A stretch of 64,000 nt of DNA from Muscardinus avellanarius (GCA_963383645.1 OY726561.1:23454795-23518794); one strand, 5' to 3'; shown: positions 34,168-45,629, counted from the first letter of the stretch. Program-made: numbers and translations. Notes: generated by a model from the letters alone, not told the origin.

Positions 34168-34226
<59 letters not shown>

Positions 34227-34260
34227 CTTCTCTCCCCTCTCTCTCTCCTCTCTCTCTCCT
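34168..34260. repeat. (TC)n microsatellite
   Basis: Pure TC at 34168-34222, imperfect to 34260. It abuts the tail of the next SINE. Confidence 0.97.
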
Positions 34261-34261
34261 T

Positions 34262-34452
34262 TACTGGGGATGGTAATGGTATTCAGGGGCATTCTACCCC
34301 CAAGATATACCCACAGATTTATTTTTTATTTAGGAACAGTCTCACTAAGTTGCAGAGGGGCAAAGTAGCTGAGGCTGTCAGCAAACCTGTAACCCTCTTG
34401 TCTCAGCTCCCCAAGTACTGGGATTACAAGTGTGTGCCACCACACCTGGCTT
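34262..34452 (-). repeat. B1-dID SINE
   Basis: Minus strand: ACTGGGGATGG... dID end, CCCAAGTACTGGGATTACAAG, antisense start CACACCTGGCT. Confidence 0.88.
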
Positions 34453-34712
34453 TGATTTCTCTTATTTATTTATTTGTTTGTTTGCTTCTTCATTTGTTTG
34501 TTTGTTTGTTTGTTTTTGCAGTACTGGGAATGTAACCTAGTTGCATTCTACCCCTGAGCTACACCCCCAGCCCTATATTTTTATTTTTTATTTTGAAACA
34601 GTGTCTTACTGATTTGCAAAGTGCCTTGCTAAGTAGCTGAGGCTGTCCACAAACTGCAATCCTCCTGTCTCAGCCTCTCAAATGTTGTGATTATGAGCGT
34701 GTGCCACCACAC
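34453..34712 (-). repeat. B1-dID SINE with (TTTG)n tail
   Basis: Minus strand: (TTTG)n-type tail (34463-34518), GCAGTACTGGGAATGTAACC, CTGTCCACAAACTG and antisense start CCACCACACCT. It is the third SINE of a three-copy cluster. Confidence 0.88.
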
Positions 34713-35089
34713 CTTTTTAATAAAAGGATAATTTCTCAGGGTACAGAATTCTAGATGAATGAGTGTTTGAGACTTTGAGATACCCTCCAGCTGAGATATT
34801 TCTTTTGCTTTTGCTGTGTCCAGTCTATTAGTAAGTTTATCAAAGGGACTCTTAGTTTTTTAAATATACTTTTGTTGGTAAATGTGTCTTACATAATTAT
34901 GTAATCTATCGTAATCGTGGCCTACTTGCGCACTGCACTTAATTTCTGTTATTGTATTGGTAATTTTTGATTTTTTTCTTAGATCTATTTCTCTTTTATT
35001 ATATTGTCAATCTGTTGTTAAATATCATCTAGTTTATTCATTAGTGTTTTAACATCTTAATAATAATTGTTTCAAATTATTAATTTATT
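34713..35089. other. AT-rich intronic DNA, origin unclear
   Basis: No coding signal. The wording at 34740-34870 hints at old repeat sequence, but I cannot assign a family. Confidence 0.4.
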
Positions 35090-35185
35090 AAGAAATAAGC
35101 AAAAATAAACATTTCCTCCTTTAAATTGTTCTTGTCAGGGATTTATGTCATAGTGAATAAAACCTGACACATTAGAGAAGGGTGG
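35090..35185 (+). repeat. Possible LTR 3' end (MaLR-like)
   Basis: The tract AAATAAACATTTCCTCC, then TTCTTGTCAGGGATTTATG and ending in CTGACACA resembles the 3' end of MaLR-type LTRs (poly(A) signal followed by a conserved tail). Assigned from memory of the family pattern only. Confidence 0.35.
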
Positions 35186-35404
35186 ATTGTGTATTTCCTT
35201 CTCCTCAGTTCAGTCAAGGTCTGATAAACCCCAAAGGATTTGGGCTCTGGTTAAATAGTTTCTTCTGAAAGAAGGCATTGTTAATAGTAAAATTGCTAAT
35301 ACGTTTCATAATATTTGCATTGCTGCTCTCATTCATTCATAGAAGTATAAGAGGATATTTCTTCATTATTCACTTAGAGAACCTGTTCAAGCTAGAGAAA
35401 GCTA

Positions 35405-35512
35405 TCTGAGAGAGCTAAATGACTGATGTGTGCATGCATGTCTCTACCATCTTGTACCACATTAAGATGCATGACTACAATGCACCAATAAAAAAAATTT
35501 AAAAAACTAACA
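35405..35512 (+). mobile_element. L1 3' terminus fragment
   Basis: Plus strand: GATGTGTGCATGCATGTCTC, ATGCATGACTACAATGCACC and AATAAAAAAAATTTAAAA as the tail; the complement of the 3' ends seen at 3108 and 50965. Confidence 0.8.
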
Positions 35513-35879
35513 AACCATGGAGATCTCCTTTAACTGGATCTTCTCCTGGGATTTTTATCTTTCAGATTTTTCCACAGTTAGACTCAGTAATTTATCAGTT
35601 GTATTTATATCTTCCTATTCTAAAATAACTGCCACAGAGGCTTCTGCTTGCAGGTGTCTGCTCTGGTGAGTTTAACTCTCTGAATCTATCTCTCCTACTA
35701 AGTATGGGAGAAGTTGTTTGTAAGGCAAATATTCATTGCTATAGTTAGATATATAATGTCCCTAAATTGTTTGTTTATTAATATTCAGAGCTAATATATC
35801 TAAGTCATGAGAGTTTTAATCTCAGCCGTGGGTAAATTCATTGTAATCTGCTTGCTGGTCTTGGTGGGTAGGTTTAATT

Positions 35880-36155
35880 GAAGAAGTTGAGATGTGTTGC
35901 TGTGACCTCAGTTATTACCTGTGGTTTCTACTCCTCTAGTGTTCCCTTGTTTCTGGCCTCCATGACATGAGAGCACAGTCTTGTCCTCTTCCTCTCCCGA
36001 CCTCCTACTGTCAATTCCCTAAGATCCCCAGTCCCCAGCTTCACATGGGCTGAACCACAATATCTCCAAGAAAAATCGTGAACAAATATATCCCTTCCTC
36101 TAAGCTGTGTGGTCAGTGTTTTAGATTATAACAGTGAGAATACTAAGACACTGAT
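35880..36155 (+). repeat. Possible LTR (MaLR-like)
   Basis: GC-richer tract ending AACAAATATATCCCTTCCTC...GTTTTAGATTATAACAGTGAG...TAAGACACTG, which resembles the conserved 3' end of rodent MaLR LTRs. The 5' limit is uncertain. Confidence 0.4.
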
Positions 36156-36363
36156 ATAAGAACAGCTTTTGATGTTCAGTGTTTTGCCTTTTGATTTGTT
36201 AATAAGCAGTAGCAACTTATGCTTCCTACTGGACACATAAGTCTCATTTGCTTTTTGGAGTTACCAGTACATATGTTTTTGATATTTCATACATATTTTG
36301 TCAGTTTTTGAATTAAGTCATACATACTCTTATAACACAACCTTGTATACAATGTTTCCTTAA

Positions 36364-36428
36364 ACACACACACACACACACACACACGTATATATATACT
36401 CTCACACACACACACACGTATATATATA

Positions 36429-36517
<89 letters not shown>
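36364..36517. repeat. Compound (CA)n/(TA)n microsatellite
   Basis: CA runs at 36364-36387, 36403-36417 and 36430-36473, separated by near-identical CGTATATATATACTC spacers, then TA at 36475-36516. The repeated spacer shows that the array expanded as a larger unit. Confidence 0.95.
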
Positions 36518-36604
36518 TCACAAACACATAAGGTAGTTGGATTGTACTGTTTTATAATTTAGTTGTTTCATCAGTTTAAAAAATGTGTGGCATTTGTAAA
36601 ACAT

Positions 36605-36819
36605 ATTTGTGTGTGTGTGTCTCTGTGTGGGAAGGATTGAACTCAAGGACATTCTAGAACTGAGCTATACCCTAAGCCATAATTGTTTTTTATTTTTTAT
36701 TTTTTTGAAACAGGGTCATTGCAGAGGTTTTCCCTAAATTTCCAAGGAGGTATGGAATCTGCCAGCCTCCTCTCAGCCCCTCAAGAACCGGTATTACAAT
36801 CATATGCCACCATAACTGG
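36605..36819 (-). repeat. B1-dID SINE (very old)
   Basis: Minus strand, strongly diverged: GGAAGGATTGAACTCAAGG, TGAAACAGGGTCATTGCAG, CCTCAAGAACCGGTATTACA. It has a short TG run at its tail. Confidence 0.75.
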
Positions 36820-38213
36820 TTTGTAGAAAATGGCTTATATATTCATTCAGTATATGTTTAACTTCAATGAATTTCTAGCCAGAATAAGAGGTTTATAGTT
36901 ACAGAAATTGATTATCTTTTTTTCTCAGAGTAATATTCTCAGGACTTAAAAAGTTGTGTAGATCTTCAAAGACTTTTTGATGTAAATAAATGCTTGGGTA
37001 AGTACAAGTAAATGGATACTTTAATAAAACTGAATTGCTAACTATTTTTAGAAGCTCTGAAATGCAATTTAAAATGTCAGTTAATTGATGAGACTTCCTC
37101 ATGAATAAAATATCTTAGAACTTTACACCAATGTTATCCTTTATGACAACAATCATTAATATTTTTTCTGCTACATGATATTCTAAAATCATGGATGATC
37201 TAAACATGTAGTTAATCTGCTTGGTATTAAATTAACATAGTTTTACACCTTTTGATGAAATGAATGGGATGATCTCTGAATCCTGGGGGTTATGTTTGAA
37301 AGTTAATATAAACCTGATTAATTAAGTCACTTATGGTCTGTTTCTCATGGATATATCTTTTATACTTAAACAATGCATTTTTTAAAAAGAATTGAAAACT
37401 GTTTTTCCTAGAGAGGATAGTATGATCTAAAATTGTATGATCAATAATAAGCACTGAACTAACTACTTGTTTTCATTTTCCCAATTCTTTAAGGATAATT
37501 AAACTCAGAAAGATTTATAAACAGAAGTGTCCATAGACAAATTAGCACATAGTCGAGTCAAATAAAATAGCCATGTTTGCATTCACCTGGTTGTATTGTA
37601 TATGGTTACTTACTTACTCAAGATAAACCTGTGACAATATTGAATTCCTATTTACCCTTGCATTAAAGTAAAATAAATCAACAAGTAGTTTGCACCATTC
37701 CAATTGTATCTAAAATCGATTCTCACTAATCTCTCTTTAAAAAGTCTTTAATGACTCAGTATTTATATCTTTCTGAATCATAATGTGAGCTCTGTGTGAA
37801 CAAGATTCTTGTTTATTTTGTCCACCAACTTATTTCCATATTCTATAACAATGGTTGTTACCTAATACTAATTACAAGAAAGAAAATATATAAAATTTAA
37901 CCATAAGCTCCTTGCACACAGTAACTACACAAGTAAAGATTCACCACTGTGACTTGAATCCACATCAGTTGCTGTGTTTGGGTTATGGAGGACACATCTA
38001 CATGGAATTGTGTCCCAGAATGAAAAGCCTCATTGTGAAAGAATGTATTTTTTAAAATTTTACTGCATAATAAGCTTAATTATTTTCAAAAGCATGTATA
38101 TCATTATTGATTTGTAGCTTGAAATATTTGATGCTGCAAAGATACTGATTTTATATCAATTAATCTATGGATTTTATAGAGTGCCAGTCAAAATCGTAGC
38201 AGATGTGTTTGTG

Positions 38214-38214
<1 letters not shown>

Positions 38215-38253
<39 letters not shown>
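38215..38253. repeat. (TG)n microsatellite
   Basis: About 18 TG units. Confidence 0.97.
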
Positions 38254-38256
<3 letters not shown>

Positions 38257-38660
38257 AATTGTAAATGTGTTTACATGGAAATGCTGAAGTGAAAAAATAG
38301 AACAATCTTGAAGACCGAAAGACCAGAAGGGCTTAAAATATCTTTTAGCAAGAACTGTTATAAAACTTTAGTGATTAATATAATTTCTTATTGATAAAAT
38401 AAAAAAGTAAGCAAAACAACTTATTTGGCTGAGATATGACAAAAACGATACTGTTCTTAGTAGTATGTCATTTTTAATTGATGGTGCTATTGTCGAAATA
38501 TTATTTTTTAAAAAGCTAACTGAAAAGTGTCTGGAGTTTGACCTCCAGTAGATGGTATATCTAAATATAAAACATAAATGTGTTAATATTTTAGTGAAAA
38601 ATATAGAAGGATGCCTTAGTAAGTATAGTCAAACATTTAAAATAAATAAATTTTTAAAAA

Positions 38661-38867
38661 GCCAGGCATGGTGACGCACGCTTGTAATCCTCGCGCATGG
38701 GAGGTGGAGACAGGAGGATCGCGCAGGTTCAAAGCCAGCCGCGCTGGCAAGAGACCCTGTTTCGAAAATATAAAATAGGTTTGGGAGTGTAGCCCGGAGG
38801 AAGAAGGGCTTCCAGGAACCCGAGTACCACCAGAAAAATAAAAAAATAAAAACAAATAAATAAAAAG
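38661..38867 (+). repeat. B1-dID SINE
   Basis: Plus strand: GCCAGGCATGGTGACGCAC start, GGTTCAAAGCC, dID half ending CCGAGTACCACC and an A-rich tail. The L1 at 38888 inserted directly at the end of this tail. Confidence 0.92.
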
Positions 38868-38887
38868 AATATTATAATATTGTATTA

Positions 38888-39530
38888 TGTGAAGATTCCT
38901 AAGAAAGGTGGGAATAGATCCACCATATGATCCAGCTCTACCACTCCTGGGTATCTTTCCAAAGGGGCTGAGTTCAGACAACTACAGCAACATATGCATA
39001 CCTATGTTCATAGCAGTACAATTTGTAATAGCCAAAATATGGAACCAACCCAGATCTCCATAAACAGATGAATGGATAGCAAAACTGTGGGAAATACACA
39101 CAATGGAATTCTATTCAGCCATAAAGAAGAACAAAATTATATCATTTGCAAGAAGATGGAAAGTCCTGGAGAACATTATGTTAAGTGAGATCAGACAAGC
39201 ACAGAAAGAGAAGGTACATACGTTTCCTCTAATATGCCGAAACTAGGGAAAACAGAGGATACCAGTGGGACTCCAGATAATGGAGGGGAAATACCAGCAA
39301 AGTTTGAATGGAAAGATAGCAGAGGAGGAAGGCTGAACTTGATTAATGAGGGTCTACATCTGAATATGTGTAAAATTATGAATATGGCATGGTTAACCTG
39401 GACAACCATTGGTGGGAGGGGTGAAGGGAAAATGGTGTCGGGGGGAGAGGGCACCAAGTATAGTTTAAATGTATACCATTTATGTTCAATAAAAATTTGC
39501 TTAAAAATAAAACAAATAAAAATAAAAAAT
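38888..39530 (+). mobile_element. 5'-truncated L1 (0.64 kb) with 20-bp target duplication
   Basis: L1 3' end in sense orientation. Perfect 20-bp target duplication at 38868-38887 and 39531-39550. From 38890 it encodes the ORF2p C-terminus (RFLRKVGIDPPYDPALPLL...) with one in-frame stop near 39061, ends at LICRN, and is followed by a G-rich 3' UTR (39410-39455), an AATAAA (39488) and an A-rich tail. It is one of the younger-looking L1 copies in the window. The open frame over 39234-39686 is in the 3' UTR and flank and is not a gene. Confidence 0.93.
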
Positions 39531-40228
39531 AATATTATAATATTGTATTACATTGGAATTAAAAAGTCTTTTTTCACCAGAGACAATATTTTGAGAGTTA
39601 AAAATTGTCACATTATTGGAAAAAATGCTATATATATTTATACTAAATATATAGAAATTTTAATTAAATATATTTATATTTTATAAGACATGTAGTACAT
39701 ATAAATGTATTTTGTGACAAAATGAAATGATTTACTCAGGAAAAGAACAATGAAGCTATGAAAGAGAGTGTCTCCTGATATAGCTAAATATATACATAAG
39801 GAAAAAATGGAATTTACTCCACATTAAATTCTTCATATACAAAACTTCATCAATAAATCCTATTATGAGTAAAAGGTGACAAAAATTACTACAAATGAAA
39901 GTGGTTCGTGTATAAGAATTTCTATTTCATACCAAAATCTGTAGTGATAAAAACAGAATAGTAGTTTCCCAGAACTTGAGACGGTTATTATGAGTTGACT
40001 GGATACGGGCATGAAAATCTATTTTTCTCGGTAAATAATTTAATGATGATGGAGTGCTCAAATGTGTTTAATCACAACACTTCAACTTGTTATGTTTTTA
40101 CTTTGAGTCCCAATCTGAAATAATATGAATTTTACCCAAATATTGAACCACAAATTAAACAAAACATGAAAAAGAATTCCCCTGACTTAGGTACCCTTTC
40201 TCATTTCTGTTTGCTAATGGCTATTTCT

Positions 40229-40463
40229 TTCTTTCTTTTTTTTTTTTTTTTTTTTGGTGGTACTGAGGGTGGAACCCAGGGGCTTTATCTACCTACCTCC
40301 AGGCTGTACTCCCAGATCTATTTTATATTTTATTTGGAAACAGGGTCTCACTAAGTTGCTGAGAACCTCACTAAGTACCTGAGGCTGGCTTCGAACCAGT
40401 GTGATCCCACTGTCTCAGCCTCCCAAGTGCAGGGATTACAAGCGTGCGCCACCACGCCCGGTA
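40229..40463 (-). repeat. B1-dID SINE
   Basis: Minus strand, low divergence: T-run 40231-40256, GGTGGTACTGAGGGTGGAACC, ending CCACCACGCCCGGT. GGCTATTTCT occurs on both sides (40219 and 40470), a likely target duplication with a few extra bases. Confidence 0.9.
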
Positions 40464-40654
40464 GCTTCAGGCTATTTCTATTGATGAATGATGTTATGAT
40501 CCTAAATTTTGACAGCATTATGGTTTACTCATTTGATCAAACTCACCAAAGAGAACACATTTTTGCATGTACTTTATGTAATTTTAATTAAAAAAACATA
40601 AAAATTAAAAATCTATATAATGGTATGCAACTCAGATTTTGTGGAGGTTAAATG

Positions 40655-40815
40655 CAGTGACTTTTAAAAATATACCATCATTGGTACATTGTAATTATAC
40701 ATCATAATGATATTCAAAGTGACACAAATATACATGCACACCGGCTTCATGTGTCCTCCTCCCCAAATCCTATCTGAATCCCATTCCCTACCATACCCTT
40801 TTAATGTTAGGGATA
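40655..40815 (-). mobile_element. L1 3' terminus fragment
   Basis: Antisense: CATTGGTACATTGTAATTATACATC (about 40679-40703) and the C-rich tract TCCTCCTCCCCAAATCC. Confidence 0.75.
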
Positions 40816-40998
40816 TTATTAGCAATGACATTTTTTGAAATTTTAAAAAATATGGGTTGTGTTGCACATAAATGTGTAATGAAGAATAACATTAAAATGT
40901 TAGTTGTAGGAACCAAGTAACTGGCATTGAGTGTTTGCTGTAAAATTATTTTAACTCTTTTGTATGTCCGACTATTTTCAGTTATAAAAATGCTTGGA

Positions 40999-41214
40999 GT
41001 TAGTGGGGCGTGGTGGTGCAGGCTTGTAATTCCAGCATTTGGGAGGTTGAGACAGGAGGATCCGGGTTCGCAAACAGTCTCAGCTACTTAGTGAGGCTCT
41101 CTGCAACCCAGTGAGACCCTGTTTCAAAACGAAGACTAAAAAATAAGGCTGGAAGTGTAGCTTGGAGGTAGAATGCCCCTGGGTTCCATCCCCAGTATCG
41201 CCAAAAAAAAAAAA
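40999..41214 (+). repeat. B1-dID SINE
   Basis: Plus strand: GGGGCGTGGTGGTGCAGG start, variant B region GGGTTCGCAAACAGTC, dID half ending TTCCATCCCCAGTATCGCC, A tail. Perfect 13-bp duplication AAAAATGCTTGGA at 40986-40998 and 41215-41227. Confidence 0.93.
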
Positions 41215-42063
41215 AAAAATGCTTGGAATAGAAATAATTTTCAATTTAAAGAAGCTAATAGCTAACAAGTATGTCCTGAACTCTTCATAATGTTCATGTT
41301 TCATTGTTAAGTTTAAGACATAAAAAGTCTCTATAAATATATGTGTACATATAAATATATATTATATATTCAAAAATACATACATAAACACATAAATGTA
41401 TTTATATGTTGAAATTAGATAAAAATCCATCTAAAGACAAAAATAATGAAATATAACTAATAAAAGATTTTAGTTACCCTTTTACACATCAAGGACATTT
41501 TCTACAAACTACAGCTTCATATTCTGCTTATTTAAATGAGACTCCACAGATAATTCCAAATCCTAACATATAGTCATCTTTTCATCAAAATTTGGAAGAG
41601 TGAAGTCGGAATCTATAAGATATTAGATAGCATATATAACATGGTCTTCACCAAAATAAATCTTTAAGCCAATATGTAGTCATTTTTTCACCTATAAAAG
41701 GGGCCACAATTGTGTTATTGCCAAAGTAGATTACTTTCTTTTATTCAATATGAATTGAAAAATGAAGAAATCACAAATAAATACATTTTTGTGTGATTGC
41801 CTCTTCTATCTATATACACATCTTAAGTGAATTCAGTCATTCTTTTCAGTGAGGATTTTATTTTGAGATTTAGTTTTTATGTGAAGTGTTTTCGAAGCCA
41901 TTTGGCTCTTTAAGGTAAGACTTATGATCAGAGATAAGAAACTGAAATGCATAGTATCTTTTGTTCAAAATATTTACCCTACTTAGAAAACAAACACACA
42001 AATAAAGCACTCAAGATAAACTGTGGTGTTTGGTCAGTGTGTGATGCAGATCCTGGTACTCAC

Positions 42064-42268
42064 AGGTATGCAGCTTTTCCCTCTTCGAGTTCTTTACTTT
42101 TTCCGCTGGAGCCGCTTTTCTTCCCACACATCCTCCTGGTGATGCACATCAATAACCCACATTGTCGAATAAAGAAGCAGCTGACGTCTGTGACCACAAG
42201 GATTAGCAAAAGTGCAGCAACTCCCAGGCCAATGACCGCTCCAAGCCCAAGACCATTAAAAAGTGTGT
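42064..42268 (-). CDS. NCAM2: NCAM2 transmembrane exon (third from last coding exon)
   Basis: This exon encodes the membrane anchor of NCAM2/OCAM, a homophilic cell-adhesion protein of the immunoglobulin superfamily that acts on olfactory and other neuronal axons. On the minus strand it is flanked by an AG acceptor (42269-42270) and a GTGAGT donor (42058-42063). It is 205 bp: two bases completing an Asp codon, 67 codons, and two bases of a split Leu codon. The translation starts [15 protein letters not shown] and ends [14 protein letters not shown] roughly 24-residue hydrophobic helix is followed by a Cys-rich juxtamembrane stretch ([19 protein letters not shown]), a likely palmitoylation region by analogy with NCAM1, and then by basic residues. 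It matches mammalian NCAM2 closely as I remember it. The splice frame joins the exon at 29972-30091 exactly. The preceding FN3 exons are outside the window. Confidence 0.97.
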
Positions 42269-43364
42269 CTTAAAAATAAAATTAAACAATTTCATTAAGT
42301 TCCCAAATTAGAAAACATTAAGACATTATTTAAAAAATTAATACTAGTCAAGATTTATATTGAAATAGACTGGAAAAATGTGACAGTAACTGACAGACTT
42401 TAATGATCTGGCTTTCAAACCACATTTTAAGCAAATGGCATGCTAATGACTTGATTTTTCTTTAAAGTTTAAAAAAAAATCTAAGTAACTCTATTTTTAA
42501 AACCTCTTGATTTCCTTTGAGATAGATAATAAAGATGATAATATCCCAAACTTAAATTTATCAGAAAGTCAGAATCATTATAGAATATCAAAATATTAAA
42601 AGAAAAATTTATATAAAATCTTATAGAATAGGTATTACAGAAATGTTCTATATGAGATTATTTTAGTTCTTAGAATTACTTTTGCAAATCGGCGGCTCCA
42701 AGCACTCTGCATAGACAGAAATGTCATTTTAAAATACTTGTAGATGGGAGACTTAAGATAATTTATTCTGATTCTATTGCATCAGAATACTTGTCTGCAA
42801 CGATTTTTTAAATCATCATTTAAAATGAATGGCTTGCTTACATTTCCATTTTGTATTATATTGAATGAAGGTGAGGCAAATTTTTACAGAGCTAAAATTA
42901 TGTTAGGGCCATAAAAAGTAGGAAAGGGTGGAGTCCAATTTTTTATAGCATATAGTTTCAGGAAATCCCAGATGACATGCAGAAAGTATTCACAAAAAAT
43001 GTGTTTGGTAATGTAGTAGAATAGGATGACTGATAAGGAAGAAACAAAAGAAAATACTAGCAAAAATGAAGCAAGGGTTATGTGTCTATTGTTAAATATG
43101 AGATGAGAGCATACAAATAGAACACAACAGAAAAATAAGGATATAGGAAAGAAATTCAATTCAAATGGTGATGTTTTCTAAAAAATAAGATAATGTAATA
43201 TAATTTTAGAGACAAACTGTTTCTTAGCATGTATATGTTGACTCTGCTTATATAATATTATCCCTTTTCACCATAAAATGCATTCATTTCCAAGAATAAT
43301 GTCATGTCCTCTTAAATTGTTGATATAGAATACAAGTTACAGAGAAGAGATTTAATTTTTTTTT

Positions 43365-43790
43365 TTCGGTACTGGGGATGGAATCCAGAGGCATTCTACT
43401 TCCAAGCAACACCCCCAAGCCCCCCCCCCCCTTTTTTGTGGTATTGGGAATAGAACCCAGGGGCTTTCTACCTCGGAGTTACACTCCCAGGCCTATTTTT
43501 TTTTTTTTAATTCTTTACTTTGAAACAGGGTTTCACTGAGTTGCAAAGGGCCTCAGTAAGTAGAAGCTGAGGCTGGCTTTAAACCATGATTCTCCTGTCT
43601 CAGCCTCCCAAATGCTGAGATTACAAGTATGCACCACCATACCTGGCTCCTATTTTTTATTTTTTATTTTGAATCAGGAACTCACTGAGTTGCAAAGGGC
43701 CTTATTAAGTAGCTGAGGCTCTCAACAAACTGTGATCCTTCTGTCAGCCTCCCAAATGCTGGGATTGCAAGTGCACCAACACGCCCAGCT
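43365..43790 (-). repeat. B1-dID SINE split by another SINE
   Basis: The outer copy consists of 43365-43430 (dID end, GGTACTGGGGATGGAATCC) and 43649-43790 (CCTATTTTTTATT... to CACGCCCAGCT). The inner copy at 43431-43648 interrupts it at the poly-C/CCCTATTTTT junction. Confidence 0.85.
43431..43648 (-). repeat. B1-dID SINE nested in another SINE
   Basis: Minus strand: T-run, GTGGTATTGGGAATAGAACCC, ending CACCATACCTGGCT. Same orientation as the host copy. Confidence 0.85.
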
Positions 43791-43820
43791 TAAATTTGGG
43801 TTTTAGGAAGATCACTCATT

Positions 43821-43995
43821 GCCAGGCATAGTGGTGCACACCTGTGATACAAGTATTTGTCAGGCTAAGACAGGAGAAGCACAGGGTCACAGCCAGCCAC
43901 AGCAGCTTTGGCCCTCAGCACCTTAGTATGACCCTGTTTCAAAATAAATATAAAAATAGGGTTGGGGTAATTCACAGGTAGAATGAACCTGATGT
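43821..43995 (+). repeat. B1-dID SINE (old copy)
   Basis: Plus strand: GCCAGGCATAGTGGTGCAC start, AGGGTCACAGCCAGCC, truncated dID half near GAATGAACCTG. Confidence 0.8.
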
Positions 43996-44059
43996 TTAAG
44001 TTGCATATCTAATTTTAAATATAAATTTAGATTTAATATTTGATGATGACTTGAAATTT

Positions 44060-44263
44060 ATTATTATTTTTTTTGTGTGTGTGGTAGTACTGGGGATGGA
44101 ACCCAGGGGCTGTCTACCTCCGGGCTACACTCCCAGATCTATTTTATATTTTATTTGGAAACAAGGTCTCTTAAATCAGCTGAGGCTGGCTTTGAACCTG
44201 TGTGATCCTCCTGCCTCAGGCTCCCAAGCATGGGATTAAAAGAGTGCGCCACCATGCTCAGCT
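44060..44263 (-). repeat. B1-dID SINE
   Basis: Minus strand: T-run with TG, AGTACTGGGGATGGAACCC, CACTCCCAGATC, ending CACCATGCTCAGCT. Confidence 0.9.
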
Positions 44264-44389
44264 GTAAATTATTGATGCAATAGAATCAGAATAAATTATT
44301 TTATCCTAAGTCTCCCATTTACAAGTTGACCTTGAAAATAGCATGTCTGTCTGAACCTTATTTTTATGCGGAATGAGTTTTAAATTTAC

Positions 44390-44580
44390 TTTTTTTTTTT
44401 TTGTGGTACTGGGGTTCCTGGAAGCCCTTCTAACTCCAGGCTATACTCTCAGACCTATTTTATACTTTTATTTGGAAACAGAGTCTCTTAAGCCAGCACG
44501 GCTGGCCTCGAACCTGCACGATCCTCCTTTGTCTGCCTCCCAAGCGCGGGGATTACAAGTGTGCACCACCACGCCCGGCT
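44390..44580 (-). repeat. B1-dID SINE
   Basis: Minus strand: the GGGGTTCCTGGAAGCCC variant of the dID end, ending CACCACGCCCGGCT; low divergence. Confidence 0.92.
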
Positions 44581-44790
44581 GAATTTAACAATTACTTAAT
44601 GTTTTCTAAAAAATTAAAGTAAGTTATAAATATTTTTATACTCTTGTAGCTTGCAGCTAGGTCAAGAAAAATCATTCTGTGATCTGGCACTTTATCTAGG
44701 CAACTTGGTGATTCACCTAAATACACATGTATTTCTATAGCACGGCAAATGAAAATGCTTTAAGTACCGATTCAACAAATTGAGATCTTA

Positions 44791-45010
44791 GCCGGGCGTG
44801 GTGGCGCACGCTTGTAATCCCTGCGCTTGGGAGGCAGAGACAGGAGGATCGCACCGGTTCGAAGCCAGCTGAGTGTCCTGGCTTAGGAGACCCTGTTTCC
44901 AAAATAAAATAAAATAAAATACATGTAAAAATAGGTCTGGGAGTGTAGCCCGAAGGTAGAAGGGCTTCCAGGAACCCCAGTACCACCAAAAAAAAAAAAA
45001 AAAAAAAAAA
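44791..45010 (+). repeat. B1-dID SINE (young-looking)
   Basis: Plus strand: GCCGGGCGTGGTGGCGCACG start, GGTTCGAAGCC B box, dID half ending CCCAGTACCACC, pure A tail. Perfect 14-bp duplication AAATTGAGATCTTA at 44777-44790 and 45011-45024. Confidence 0.95.
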
Positions 45011-45392
45011 AAATTGAGATCTTACATATGCATATTATAATTTGTACTATAATATTTGTCTAATAAATAAAAACAGGTAATAAAACACAGTATCAATGAA
45101 GAAAAGTAATTTTTAATGATTCTTTCAGATTCCCTTCTATCAAACTTCAACATGCCACTTACCTTGGTGACAATTTAGTAGAATGATTTAGCTAACATCT
45201 AAAGAAATTACTGGTTTCAGTAGTAGTAACCTCATGTCATATGAGACTACTTTGAAAAACAAATGGTGAAAGAGGAATATTTCTCAGCCATAGAAGTTAG
45301 TGTCTTCTATTTTCCAATTTCCCGATAAATGTAGAATAAGATTTGAACAGTTATCCATCAAATTTTAGAGATGTATTTCAATTTAAGATTTA

Positions 45393-45596
45393 TTTTTTTA
45401 AGGTACTGGGGATGGAACCCAGGGTCATTCTACCTCCGAGCTACACACCAGCTCTGTTTTTCATTCTTCATTTTGAAACAGCATCTCACTGAGTTGCAAA
45501 GGGCCTAAGTAGTAGCTGAGGCTGTCCACAAACCATCATCCTCCTGTCTCAGCCTCCCAAATGCTAGAATTACAAGCATGCGCCACCATGCCTGGT
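45393..45596 (-). repeat. B1-dID SINE
   Basis: Minus strand: GGTACTGGGGATGGAACCC, ending CACCATGCCTGGT. Duplication TCAATTTAAGATTTA (45378-45392) / TCAATGTAAGATTTA (45597-45611), one mismatch. Confidence 0.92.
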
Positions 45597-45629
45597 TCAA
45601 TGTAAGATTTAAGTAAAAACTACTAGTGA

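Larger units (their letters stand above)
30092..42063 (-). other. NCAM2: NCAM2 intron between transmembrane and tail exons (11972 bp)
   Basis: GT-AG intron. It holds a 2.4-kb L1 (31330-33725), a 640-bp L1 with clean target duplications (38888-39530), a cluster of three SINEs around a (TC)n run (33860-34712), possible LTR ends (35090-36155) and several microsatellites. The stretches 30094-30720, 36830-38210, 39560-40215 and 41235-42060 show no recognisable feature. Confidence 0.93.

Noticed and set aside
39234..39686. 150-codon open frame on the plus strand
   Set aside because: It lies in the L1 3' UTR and A tail and runs into AT-rich flank; no similarity and no start context.
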